39,619 nucleotides of DNA from Chara braunii (lineage: Eukaryota; Streptophyta; Charophyceae; Charales; Characeae): the NCBI GenBank assembly GCA_003427395.1, contig BFEA01000149.1, positions 330,411-370,029 of the forward strand. Direction: 5' to 3'. The notes beneath the pieces are model-generated. The model saw only the letters and a program-made list of their open reading frames with translations. It ran no database searches and was not told the origin of the DNA. Below, in pieces: positions 21,143-32,301 of the stretch (position 1 is its first letter; every line of letters starts with the position of its first letter). The translations under genes and the position numbers were made by a program.

Positions 21143-21650
21143 GGGGTTCATATTTGAATGTGCACACCAATACGACCAACAACATTGTTTGAATGAGATC
21201 TGATCGGGAATTTATAATTGAAAGAACGGTTTATGTACCATTTTACCGAGTTTTGAAGAGACACATATATCCATACAACTGACAAATTGACACTAATTTA
21301 TGAAGTAGCACGTTAGACGCTACGGGTGGTTCGATATGCAGTGACACTTTACACAAATTCTTTCTAGATCTTCATCGAGGGTGATGGATGTAGTTTCTCC
21401 CCACTTAAATATTATCTACAACACACTACTAAAAGTTTTTAGTTGAGATGTGACGCTGCGCACCGATAATTATTATTTTTGTAAATTTTTTGTCTTTAGA
21501 TTTGTGAATCGATGGTGCAGTTTATACTAAAATACATTTTTTTTTTTTTCGTTGTTTGTTATTTAACATTTTTTTGGTTTTAGTTATTTTCTTGAAGTTC
21601 GCATTTGTTTATGTTTTATATCTCGCACTGTTTTTTTATTCATTCAGCAT
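19531..21650. other. Unassigned AT-rich region
   Basis: The left part may belong to the flank of the gag remnant, but no LTR could be defined. An 11-bp inverted repeat (ATATCCCACAA 20268-20278 with its complement 20346-20356) lies inside a 163-codon minus-strand frame (20198-20689) that has no recognisable domain. Confidence 0.5.
21115..21146 (+). repeat. G26 homopolymer
   Basis: Twenty-six consecutive G (21115-21140), one A, then five G. It could form G-quadruplex structures. Its length is prone to sequencing error. Confidence 0.9.
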
Positions 21651-21658
21651 GTTAATTT

Positions 21659-22039
21659 TTGTGTAGCACACCGAACATGTTCGGCGCCCCACCGAGCAGC
21701 CGAACGTGTTCGGACGCTCGGCCGAGCGCGAACCGAACATGTTCGGCCGAGCACAAATTATGAGGTTGTCGAGCGCGTCCTCATGTGTATGTGGTGTGTG
21801 GGGTGTGTGTGGCGTATCTATGGGGTGTCTGGGGTTGTGTGTGTATGGTGTGTGTGTGTGTGTATGTTTAGGAGTGATGAGTGATGCCTCCCAGGGACCC
21901 CCAACCCCTATATATATAAAAAATAAATAAATAAATAAATAAAATAAAAAGGTTCGGGCTCGGTCTATTTTAGGCCACGTTCGGGCTCGGTACCTAGCGT
22001 TCGGGTTCGGTCACCGAGCCCGAGCGCGATGCTACACAG
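21659..22039 (+). mobile_element. hAT-like MITE with 8-bp target duplication
   Basis: The element is flanked by identical 8-bp copies of GTTAATTT (21651-21658 and 22040-22047). Its ends are inverted: TTGTGTAGCA on the left and the complement CTGTGTAGCA from the right. An 8-bp duplication with short terminal repeats is typical of hAT elements. Subterminal zones at both ends are packed with CCGAACATGTTCGG and TTCGGGCTCGG palindromic motifs, plausible transposase-binding repeats. The middle holds a TG-rich microsatellite and an AAAT run (about 21785-21950). It has no coding capacity. The exact duplication suggests a fairly recent insertion. Confidence 0.85.
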
Positions 22040-22047
22040 GTTAATTT

Positions 22048-22342
22048 ATTATTTTTTTATCAGAAGAGTAGGATCGTCTTGAGATATCTGACCTCGTCGC
22101 AACATTCATCATTTTTTTTATCGGATAGTCGAAAATCTGAACTCTTCAAGGAGGCACATAAAGTAGGGTGAGCGTAATCATCATTATGAACTATCTGTCT
22201 TTCCCAACTTAATCGTACATTTTTCCTTGAGTCGCGAGATGGAAAAAAACTCATAAAGCATCGGAATGAGAATGTGTGTTAGAGAAGCCAAACCTGATAT
22301 AGATGGTGCGCACCATCAGAGAGGGAGTTAAATGGAACGAAA

Positions 22343-22387
<45 letters not shown>

Positions 22388-22640
22388 ACATAGTGTGAAT
22401 AATTTCTTTTTCTGTATTTTTTCATAAATTCAAAATTTTTGTACTGCTCAGATTTTATAGTTTTATGTTTAGTTTGTGCTATCATTTTCGAAATGCAAGT
22501 AGAATTGTAGAGACGATCGTAAGAGTTGAGATAGTTGGAAAGCTCGACTCTTAGAGGAGGCACATGAGGCAGACCAAGTGTTGTCAACGCTACGAAATTT
22601 TCGTCTTCCCTAGCTCTCTCGTACATTCTCCCTTGAGTCT
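22048..22640. repeat. Diverged direct repeat around a GA microsatellite
   Basis: 22066-22240 and 22499-22640 are diverged direct copies. Both have a GGATCGTCTTGAGAT-like start, a TCAAGGAGGCACATAA-like middle and a CGTACATTTTTCCTTGAGTC-like end. A (GA)19 microsatellite lies between them at 22346-22383. Function unknown. Confidence 0.6.
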
Positions 22641-24250
22641 ATAAGTGTTCAATAACCATGATATGCAACATGTCTGTCAAAATTCAATATGTTTATAAAA
22701 GGCTGCAGTTCCTTTATCATAAAGGAACAAATGTGGATGGGTAGGTATATCAACAATTCTTTTATCCTTTCAAGTTGAATGACATTGGGAAAAAAAACAA
22801 AGAGTTATGTTTAAATCAGATATCATCGCCATGACGAACATGCTTGATATAATAAGTATATTCATAAAAAAATATAAACTGACATCTTAGTGCATTGGGC
22901 ATATGGTATTGAAAGATTCTCCACCCCATGATTTTATGTAATAAATTGCAGTTTCTATAATTTAAAAAAAAATAATAATAATAATAAACAAAAAAACCGT
23001 CGTTATTTGCCATCCGTGAAAAACATAATATTTTACTGTTCAATACCCATGAAATTTTGCTCATAACTAGATAAAAGAATGTTTGCAATTTCTCTGACAT
23101 GAAGAAATAGATATGACAAGATAGGTCTATGAATAATGCTTCTATCATTTCAAAGTGAATAACCTTTAGAAAAAAAAAAAAACAAGGAGTTACTATCCAA
23201 ATCCCATATAGTCGTCATGGCGAACATGTTCGACATAATAAGGATGTTAAAAAAAAAAAAAAACAAGACGCAACTTGTGTGTCATCAAAATATTGATGTG
23301 TTTGGATGACCTAATTTACAATAACCCAACTTCCATGTCAATAAATAAAAGAAATGGTTATTGTTATTTTTCAAGGTTCTCTTCCAAGATCGTTGTCTTG
23401 CTTAATCAATTTTGTTCAAATTCGGTCGATTGTAACTACGATCATTCATGTATGAGGAAGTGGGTATGTCCGAATGACGTAATGAATAATACCCCGACCT
23501 CCATGCTTGTAAGTAAAGATAAAAAAAAATATATTGTACTCATTCGATACTTTCGTCGTGCAAGGTAAATTTATATTTTAGATACAGTCAGTTGTGGGTC
23601 TTTCGGCCATACAGAAAGAAGTGTTGGTGCATATCTTTTTTATTTTCATAAATTGTCGGGGGAGATGTGACTGACATGATTCTCGTCATAATGCATATGG
23701 AGCAAGGTCTATAGGGCACTACTTTTTGTGAGAAAAAAAAACAGGTAGTAGCGGGTGCAAAACCCAAAGGATCCGTACACAGGATATGGTACACAGTCTT
23801 AGTGTTATTTTTCAATGTATAGTTTTTTTTTAATTATTAAAAATAAAAATATTTGTGTTCGTCATTCATGAAATGCAGAACAACTTACTGTTGATCAACC
23901 ATGATATTTAACATATCCGATATAAATTAATTTCCTCGCAAAAAAATAAAGGTTACACATCATCTGATATGAAAAATTTGATGTGATTGGATGGGTTCAT
24001 CAACTAAGTTTTAATAATTTGCAATATAAATGACCTTAAGAAAAAAACTTCCTGTTTGATTTCAATATATGCCTCGTACAAAACATAACTAACATAATGA
24101 GCATGCAAAAAAAAACATTGTAGTTTATATGAAATGAAGAATATATGTGTTCAAATGCCCTGGTTTACAATGTCTCTATCCTTTCAATGTAAAAAAAATA
24201 TATTGTTCTCTTCTAAGATTTTTATCGTGCTTTAATGTCGAAGATTTTTA
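22640..24250. repeat. Three degenerate AT-rich repeat units
   Basis: Units beginning near 22650, 23036 and 23885 share TTCAATAACCATGATAT-like starts. Each then has a TTTAGAAAAAAAACAAnGAGTTAC block, a CATGACGAACATG block with ACATAATAAG, and a poly(A) tract. Units are 400-850 bp apart and heavily diverged. No coding signal was found. Confidence 0.55.
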
Positions 24251-24985
24251 CAGAAAAATAGATATAATTGTTCTTGTTCAATAATGACCGTCGCGCGTAG
24301 CTGATTTTAGCTCAGTGATAGACATTTATCCTTACGAATTGTATAATGTTTTTTTTTTTTTAACGTTAATTGACCGATCCTTTTAAATTTTAAGGCGTTT
24401 ACATGAGTGCAATAGTTTAGTCTATTTCAAAATTTGTGTGTGTAGGCTGTGCGGAAACTATGTCGAGGTGCAAAAATGTATGTTGGTCTACAAGCAGAAT
24501 CCTCTATACTACAATACCTATCTCTTTGTTACTTGGCGTTGAGACTCCAATATTTGTGTTTTGTTCTCGTATGCGTTGATAGATTTAAGGTATGAGTTTG
24601 ATAAATAATATTACTGTCTTTCATTAATTCGATTATTTTTTATTTTATGTATATACAAGCCTTAAAGAACAAACATTTAATAGTTGTTAGATAGTATACA
24701 TATTTATTTTATAATGTAGATTAAATTATTTTATAATGTAGATTAAATGTATTTCTATACAAACCTGTTGCAGTTTTTGTTGTTGTTGACAAATAATTTG
24801 TTGTTTTCCTTCGTTGCATTTCTACATCATTTTTTTATTTTTTTGGCTTTTGCCCTATACTTGCTCTTGCCATGGAAGGGTATTGGATGGTTTGACATAT
24901 GTTTCTAATAATATATCATTGATTTAGCCTAAGTGTTCGTCTGTGATATGTAGTATGGGCGAAAAGTGCCTTTAGCATGGTATTG
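24251..24985. other. Unassigned AT-rich sequence
   Basis: Contains a short exact duplication (TTATTTTATAATGTAGATTAAAT near 24705 and 24730) and T-runs. Nothing else was recognised. Confidence 0.5.
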
Positions 24986-24988
24986 AGT

Positions 24989-26000
24989 GCATCAGTCCTG
25001 CAGGGGGACCCTCCTGACCTCGTCACGCAGAATTTTGGCAGTCGAAACGCAAAGCGTTTAAGGAGCGGTGCCGCTCTGGCCAAGTGCACCAACCATATTT
25101 CTCACGAACCCCTACGACAGAATAGGGTCACACGATGTTTAACTTACCTCTATCCAAGGAGATGTCACCATTTTTTGGTAGACGTATCCCTGTCGAGCTA
25201 TTGAACCACGTACGAAAATTTTTCATATGCAAGCACAGAGGTGGCTCAACCGATGACGTTTGTTGTTTGTCGTAGCATGGGGGATACGTGTGGTTCTTGC
25301 CTGAATCGAACCCATATGTGAATCGTCACTTGCGGCGTTGATCTCCCAAACATGATCCTACCATTGTCGACTCGGATGATCAGTCTAACCAAATGATAAA
25401 TTTACAAAATAATTTTAACCTCATACTCAAATCGCACCTAGTATTTTATCAACGCAAATCCATTACTCTTTCGGCGCATGAACAAGCAGACATCACACGT
25501 AATAGTCTGAATAAATAATGTGGTGACACGAGCCTCTTCATATCGGCTAATCATGCATGAATATGTGAGCAGTCACAATGATGACTTGCTCTGTGGTGCT
25601 CATGATCACGTGACCCTCAATGGTTTCAAGGGTCGCTTTTGACACCCAAGTGTTGTATGAAACACGTCTTGAGGGGTTATTCCTCTAACGCTAGACAATT
25701 GTGGAAGCGGTTGATTATCCTACCCTTTTTTATACCCTGCGCAAGAGAGTGGTAGGCCGGTTGCCACAATTAGTGGCGGCAAAACGGTCCCTAACTCGAA
25801 GAGGGAAGTTACACCATCGAAGGTATTGAAACAATTCAAGGGGTTTGACGTTCACAATCTCTACATATCTTAACGTTCAACTACAAAACTTAACAAACAG
25901 ACTTGAGAGAATCTTTATTTTCTCTCAACCCAACTCGTTCAACCCTCGCATATCGTCAATCACGTCGCGAGAGTAACAGAGTATAACCGTATCACAGGAC
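24989..26000 (-). repeat. 1.0-kb hairpin-rich repeat module, copy 3
   Basis: It is homologous in reverse to 3505-4529 and 15995-17001. Its terminus (GATGC on the minus strand, 24989-24993) is preceded by a short GTCC/GGAC hairpin (24995-25009). The internal hairpin corresponding to CACAGGT/ACCTGTG of copy 1 is here GCCAC/GTGGC (25763-25767 with 25773-25777). It lies directly behind 3.3-kb copy 3 in the same relative order as copy 1. Confidence 0.7.
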
Positions 26001-27039
26001 TTGAGTCGATCACTCTCGGAATCATACTGTGACTTCTTTTCAATATGCGAACGACCTCAGACAAAGTCAAATAATGATTTCATATTTTGAACATACCTGC
26101 AGTTAAACAAAGTTTAACACCGACAGACCACACACTGAAGGGATCAACTTTTACCGTTTTTTCCACTCACACCCCCTGCCTTTTCTACACAAACCCCAAC
26201 CTTTATCAAACCTTAAAAAAAAAAAAAACACTCAATCATTTTTTAAATGACTATTTAAATAAGGTTTGGGCAAAACCCCAATAAAACAACCCACAGGGGC
26301 TAAGGTCTTAGGTTGAGTCGAGATAGTGAATCAAAGTTGAGTTATAAACGAACTTGTTATCAAATGATAACAAAAACATTTAATCCTTGTAGGATCAAAC
26401 TGAAACTATTCAAGCCTTAAATCGAATCGAATTGAAAAGACATGCAACACAACACATGTAAGTACCCAAACTACAGTTAAGCGTTTGAAGGACAAACTCC
26501 ATATCACAACTTACCCTAACGCTTATTAAACTAAACCTTAACATGTTTTGGGTTAGCACCAGAAATTAACAAAATTTTTGATATCATCTCCCATAGACCG
26601 GGTGGATTGTCGAAATTTTCATAACCAAAAGTAAATCTAACTCCTCAAATCTAAGAAAATTTCGGCAACATTTCCCTTAAAGAAAGTATCTTCTCTAAAA
26701 ACGAAACATAAAATAAACTGTTACTTTACAAAGTCAAATTTGTCTAACTCCCTAAATTAGCAAAAAATTGATAACAATTCCTCTAGAGAAATGAACTTCT
26801 AACATTTGTACTAAGTTAGATACGAAGTTAAAATAAACTTTGACTTTGCAAAAACAAAATTTGACTAACTCGTTTTTCTCAATCACATGGCGAACATCTG
26901 AAACAACTATCTATCGAAAGACAAACTTAAACCAACTCACAAACAAGAGTGTGCAACCAAGATAAATACTCTTACTAAATCTCCCAAATTGTTTCAACCT
27001 AATAGTTTATTGATCCCTTCGATGATTAACTTTTTATCC

Positions 27040-28340
27040 CAATCTTATAAATGACATAGAGTTATGTCATTGATCTTAGAAACAATTTCTCACTTTGTAT
27101 TCATTATACACAAACTAGTTAGACAACTTATTCTCTCTTCTTTAGGCATGCGACTAGATCATTCATCTTATAAATAATGTATAGTCAGCTCTGGACTGTT
27201 TAATAAATAAATTTTAGACACGTTTTTGCACTTTGTCTTCAATGTGAGCTAAGACTGAGTCATTCAACGAAAAAATTTCCTGAAATTAAATAATCATTCT
27301 ATAGTGAAATTACATTCTAAATTTAAAATTTTAATTCCATCTTAAAAAATATCATTCCAATTTTAAAATTTTTCATCTTACTTAAAAACTTTCCTTCCAA
27401 CAATGGGGTATCCCTTCTTATGTGAACTGCATGCTAGAGATGGAATGAAAGTGTGAACGAGTTCATGAAATATTTTAATTGGACTGTCATTCTAAGTAAG
27501 GATTTTCGGTCATAAATAGGTTAATCCAATTTAAATTATAAGATATTTTTTGTAATAGAATGAAAGTTTAATTAAAACATTTCATAAACTCGTCCAGACT
27601 TTCGTTCCATCTTGAACAAATAGATGTAGTTGGAAGGGAAAACTCATATTTAGACGGGATCTTATCAAATAAAACTGAAAGTTTTAAAATTGGACGAACA
27701 TTGGAATGATAATTTATAAATATGAAGGATTTTTTTTTATGGAATGTTTTTCAACTTTCATTTCTCGTGGGAATTTTTCTGTTGTTCATCTTATAAACAA
27801 TTCTCAGTCTGCCCCAGTTACCTTTAATTAATACTCTCTTCTTTGTGATAAGGCTATAGTCAGATCATTCATATTAGACACAATGTCTTACTAACCTTGT
27901 TCATATAAATATATATGTACAGTATAGTCAATAGAGATAACTTTATTTTCAGTTTATAGATAACTTTATTTTCAGTTTATATTTGGTGCGCACCGTCAGA
28001 CTAAGTCAATGATCTTAAAAATATTACTTAGTTTTCGGTCTGAATCTTCCTAAGAAAAAAAAAGAGTTGAACCATTCATTTTATAAACAATGCTCAACTC
28101 CAACTCATATATCAAAATAAAACAGGGAGACTGTGTCATTCATCTAAGAAACAATATTCATAATCCGTTCAAAAACTAAACATAATAAATCAAGTCGTAA
28201 GACCAATCATTTTAGAAACATTGTCTGACTTTTGAAAAACGTTCGGGAAAGCCCCAGAAAAACAACAACCATACCATTTAAAAGAAAAAACACAAATAAA
28301 CATAGTGGTCCGGCTATTCATCTTAAAAACAATATATGAT
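27040..28340 (-). repeat. Hairpin array, copy 3
   Basis: On the minus strand the common loop is GTTTATAAGATG inside CATT/AATG arms. In + coordinates the best stems are GACTA/TAGTC (27152-27156 with 27182-27186) and GACTGAG/CTCAGTC (27253-27259 with 27803-27809, split by an insertion). Others are ACTAAGT/ACTTAGT (28000-28006 with 28026-28032), GAGTTGA/TCAACTC (28064-28070 with 28094-28100) and AAGTC/GACTT with AGAC/GTCT (28192-28203 with 28223-28231). Order and spacing follow the other two arrays. Confidence 0.75.
27268..27786. mobile_element. AT-rich foldback MITE inserted into a hairpin unit
   Basis: The ends are inverted (CAAC..AAAAATTTCC on the left and its counterpart on the right). An inner arm GATGGAATGAAAG...CGAGTTCATGAAAT (about 27438-27475) recurs in reverse at about 27575-27612. 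Removing it restores a complete hairpin unit, GACTGAG...CTCAGTC, in array copy 3. The target duplication is short, possibly TTCA, and uncertain. Confidence 0.65.
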
Positions 28341-28960
28341 ATTTTTTTATGACTCGGTCAATCACTAACAAAACCACCTTCCTCCCACCTTTCCCCAATT
28401 CATTCCCTTTTGTCTAGCTTTAAAAAGCAATTTAGTTTAACTTCAAAGATAGTTAGAACGATATGTGGCTTAAAGAAGAATTTTTTCACGCATTCCCTTT
28501 AATTAATATGATTAAGTTCTGAATGGAAACAACGATCGTAGAGTGCATACATAACATTCAAACTTAGAGAGGTGTCATGATAGAGGCTTAGTGATCATAC
28601 ATAAGGAAAAAATGTTCTACATGAAAGTTCCCCGCCCCCGAAACCTCACCTAGGCTTTAGCAAAGCTCCCACAATCGGTAGGGCGAACCTCCCACAGAGA
28701 CCTTGACAAAGATTACGGGTTGCAATCCTACTTGCCGCCTTCCTCTCTGAACCTAGTGGACTAGGCTTAGAGAAAGAAGGGAAAAAAAAAATGTCATTAG
28801 GTCTCTCAAGATACAGGGAGAATGTCTTAGACTCGTGTGGGAGGGTTTTGAAGTCTTCTCTTCGGAGGGTCTCCGCAATGGCGGCAAGTCGTTGAACCTA
28901 TAGTGAGATTTGTGGTTTAGAAAAAACAGTAACACCTTTGAAGACTTTAAAGTTGCTGCA

Positions 28961-29744
28961 ACTCTTCAATCACGTGCTAACCTCCGTCAAACTCACATCA
29001 TGTCGATCACCCCGACGGAATTGCATCTATGTAGCTTGAAAGGATTGTGTTTGAATAAAGCACACCCCTTGTGCTCAATTATTATTATTATTGTATTTTT
29101 TTAATTCTCTGTGCTCAATTTGAATATGGGTTACAACAGTCCAACATAGTAGAAAAAGTCAGTAACAATGTAACAAAAATGCACAATAACAACATTGTAG
29201 AATGCACAACGATAACTGAAATAAAGTGCAACAATAATTACCAGCAAGAGCACAACAGCAAGTACAATGGTAGTCATACCATGAACGCAGCTTAGTAAAA
29301 ACATTAATCGAAGCACAACCTTAACATCAGCAACAACTTCAGAAATAGGAACAACTGTTAGAGCGGCGTCGTGCCAACAACTATTATTCAAGCCCCGACC
29401 GTGCAAGCCAGTTGTTGCCTAAACTAAGAGTGGCAGTAGCACATCAGAAGAGTGTTCCTCAAAGGTAGCAGTGACACAACAGGTCGTTGTCAACGAACGT
29501 CACACCTACATGTAGATACTAGATACTTCTCTTGCCCTCTCTGCCTCAAACCCCTTCCGTTTATTGACTTTCCCCTCCCTTGCTATGCAGTCCCCTTCTT
29601 ACTCTTACCAACGCTACCGTTCATGATCCTGGCTAGAACATTCAATCTCAAGGCCTCGCGGCCGAAAGCAAGGTCGTGCCTTGCGGGATTAAAACCTGCT
29701 TAACTCGCTTTGATAAAGTGGGTTGTAACGAAGGGAGGATCGAT
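28961..29744. other. Unassigned sequence
   Basis: An ATT microsatellite lies at about 29079-29093. The phrase TGTGCTCAATT occurs twice (29069 and 29110). The right part is C- and T-rich. No gene was recognised. Confidence 0.5.
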
Positions 29745-30660
29745 CAACACAAACTCGATCCTACTGCAAACTTAATTACATTGTCCCACTCACCAAATAT
29801 ACGGAATGAGAACGGATGTCTCATTGAAACAATATAAAGATATGCGGGCTGGACTTCATCCGTAACCCAAAACGGCTGACAAATCTTGGCCAACTCTTCA
29901 GCCAACTCCATGGAACGAGTCTCGACAAATTTCATGCTCGCTATCTCGTTGTGGTTAGGTGTCACAGGTCGCAGATTCACCGTTGTGGAACGCATTGAAC
30001 AAAACGCCATTTGAGTACACCCACAGAAGGAAGTCCTTGAACCACTCAGGCCACACGACACTTCACACCTTATCAACCCTCTGTTGCCGCATCCTCTTCC
30101 TTGGTCGTGTCCTTGCGCTATCCCCATCTCCATCCTTTCTCTTCTCATCAACATCGGCCACTGTCACAAGCCCCTACTCTTGCTACCATGCATCCTCATT
30201 CCAATCCACCCTACATGACCTATTTCGGACTCATACTCTTCCCCTGGTCGGGGTCTCTCTTAGGCGGCCTCTTGCTCGCCCCCCTCAGGGTCAACAACGT
30301 CGTCCTCCGCATCAGCCCTCCAGGCACCCACCGGGTGTGCCTCTACAGGGTTCGCCATCCCGCCACCCCCATATCATGTTCATAAGCTTATCCCTCTACC
30401 TTTGTCATCTAGTCAGAGTCAAATGCATAAGTTGAACGGCGTGCGATCTTGTACAATGCCTTATCACTCACTTTCGTATAGTAGTTCAACTGAGTGAAAT
30501 GGTGCGCTGCTTGATACATATCCTCTGAAAGACCTTCTTGCAGAAGTTGTGACGCAACATGACAACTCCCTTGTTTCAAGTTGTTGACTTTTTGCCCGAC
30601 GGTGAGGTACTTATACACCATACACCGCCGGTAGTGTGCCTAACAGTTTCACAATACCCA
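29745..30660 (-). pseudogene. Decayed protein-coding gene, family not recognised
   Basis: Successive minus-strand frames read as natural protein but are joined only by frame changes and stops. 30621-30409 encodes 70 residues including AAHHFTQLNYYTKVSDKALY. About 30365-30250 has an acidic stretch beginning MANPVEAHPVG. About 30055-29980 reads WPEWFKDFLLWVYSNGV. The final part (to 29757) reads IASMKFVETRSMELAEELAK and FRIFGEWDNVIKFAVG. The varied composition argues against chance open frames. It could be a retroelement or transposon gene, or a host pseudogene. An intron-containing live gene is less likely, because a frame changes in mid-text and one part has an in-frame stop. No function is assigned. 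Confidence 0.5.
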
Positions 30661-31080
30661 ACAACCCTCGACAACCCACTCCTGTCAACCCCAGTCTTGG
30701 CCCCCTCCCTTTCAGCGGGTCCCCTTACGCGGAAGGCTCGCATTTAATGTGCGTTGAATGCCGCCCGCCCTTTTTAACGTGAGTTGAACTAAAAATTCAA
30801 CGTAGTGGAGGACCGTTCCTCGAATGTGTGATGGTCACAGCTTCGCTCGTTGTCGCTCCCCGTCGTCGCCACGCTTCCTGTCATCGTGGTCGCTCAGTGG
30901 AGATGCTCGTGAAACTCTTGGCAAGGCACGTGCGAATGAGTTAAAGCAACGTTCTATCATTCTGTGTTTATTGGTCAACGTGGATGAACTCGACAATGTA
31001 CAAAATTAGTGTGTACACAACATGAACAACAATTAAATAAGGCTAAATTTGTTAATCATAAGAATCCAGGAACCTATTTT
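30661..31080. other. Unassigned sequence left of the GGTA satellite
   Basis: No repeat or convincing gene was identified. Upstream parts of the decayed gene may extend here. Confidence 0.4.
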
Positions 31081-31676
31081 TCTGTTGAATATGGTCAGTA
31101 CGTAGTCAGGTAGGTTAGTAGGTAGGTTTATAGGCAGGTAGGTTGGTAGCTAGGTTTATAGGCAGGTAGGCGAGTACATAGGTAGGATCTGGTAGGTAGG
31201 TAGGTAGAAAGATAGGTAGGTTTGTAGGTGGGGAGATAGGTAGTGAGGTTTCTAGGTTAGATGGTTGATACGAAGGTTGATCGGTTGATAAGTTCATTCA
31301 TACGGTTGAACGGTAGGTTAATTGGTTGGATGCTTGGTTTTACAGTTGGTTACATGGTTTGTACAGTAGGTTAGTTGACAAGTTGTTTGGTTTGCCCGTT
31401 GTTTGGTTGGTAGGTTGTTTGGGTCGACTGGTGGTGGGTGAGCTGGGTGGTTGGTCATTTGGTTGGTTGGTAGGTATGTCGGTGGGTAGGTATGTACGTA
31501 GGCAGGTACATACGTAGGTAGGCTGGTAGGTGGATAAATAGGTAGTGAGGTAAGTAGGTTGGACGGTTGGTATGCATGTTGTGTTGGTTAGTTGGTAGGT
31601 TGGTTGATATATTGGTTGGTCGTTTTTTTGGTTGTATTGGTGGTCAGTGGGTTGTGTTGTTGGTAAGTTGGTTGGT

Positions 31677-31826
31677 TGGATCCTGACAAGATCTGTTGCG
31701 TGACTCGTTGGTTTATACAGATATATCGATAAGGGATCCTTATATCAGTGAAAAATGTTACATAGAAAGATACAGGGGTATTTATGTGGTTAGTGAGGTA
31801 AGTAGGCAGGCAACCAACTATATGGG
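31677..31826 (+). repeat. Recurring box in the GGTA satellite, first of four
   Basis: The box contains GATATATCGATAAGG (31719-31735 region), then CCTTATATC forming an ATAAGG/CCTTAT hairpin. GTGAAAAATGTTACATAGAAAGAT and later GGCAACCAACTATATGG follow in the + strand text. The other copies are at 32418-32565, 32783-32830 (short) and 33327-33420. Confidence 0.75.
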
Positions 31827-32028
31827 TAGGTATGAAGGTAAGTAGGTAGGTAGGTAGGTAGGTAGGTAGGTAGGTAGATAGGTAGTTGGATAGGTAGGCA
31901 AGCAAGTACGTAGGGAGAGGGGGAAATGGGTATGTAGGTACTTCATGTTAAGGAAGTACATAGCTAGACAGGTAGATAACTATCTCGACATGTATGGATG
32001 TAGGTAGGTAGGTGGGTACGGATGAACG

Positions 32029-32301
32029 GCCATTTCGTAAAAATTGACATATTATTTTTTTCAAACGAAATTAAAATTGAATTTTTGGGTCGAAATCCGG
32101 TCCAAATGTTTTGCTCCTGGGGGTCCGGCGTTACCCTCTATATGTATCTGGTCCCAAGCTGAGACCAAATACATCTAGAGGGTCCGACGTTTTAGGAACG
32201 CCGGACCCCCATGAGCCAAAAATGTTGACCGGATTTCGGCCCAAAAACTCAATTTTAATTTCGTTAAAAAAATATAATATGTCCGTTTTGACGAAATTGT
32301 C
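32029..32301. mobile_element. Nearly fully palindromic foldback MITE
   Basis: The left arm (32029-32155) and the right arm (about 32165-32301) are reverse complements over almost all their length. This includes a central GGGGGTCCGGCGTT block and TCTGGTCCCAAGCTGAGACCA at the turn. Terminal text is GCCATTTCGTAAAA against GACAATTTCGTCAAAA. It has no coding capacity, and no clear target duplication is visible in the repetitive target. Confidence 0.85.

Larger units (their letters stand above)
26000..28960 (-). repeat. 3.3-kb non-coding repeat module, copy 3
   Basis: On the minus strand it shows the same order as copies 1 and 2. The 5' block (28960-28600) has GGATTGCAACCCGTA and TCTCTGTGGGAGG-like text. 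Next come the hairpin array (28340-27040), reduced ~124-bp units (26890-26550) and the hairpin cluster (26405-26345). It is the most diverged of the three and is interrupted by an insertion at 27268-27786. Confidence 0.7.
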
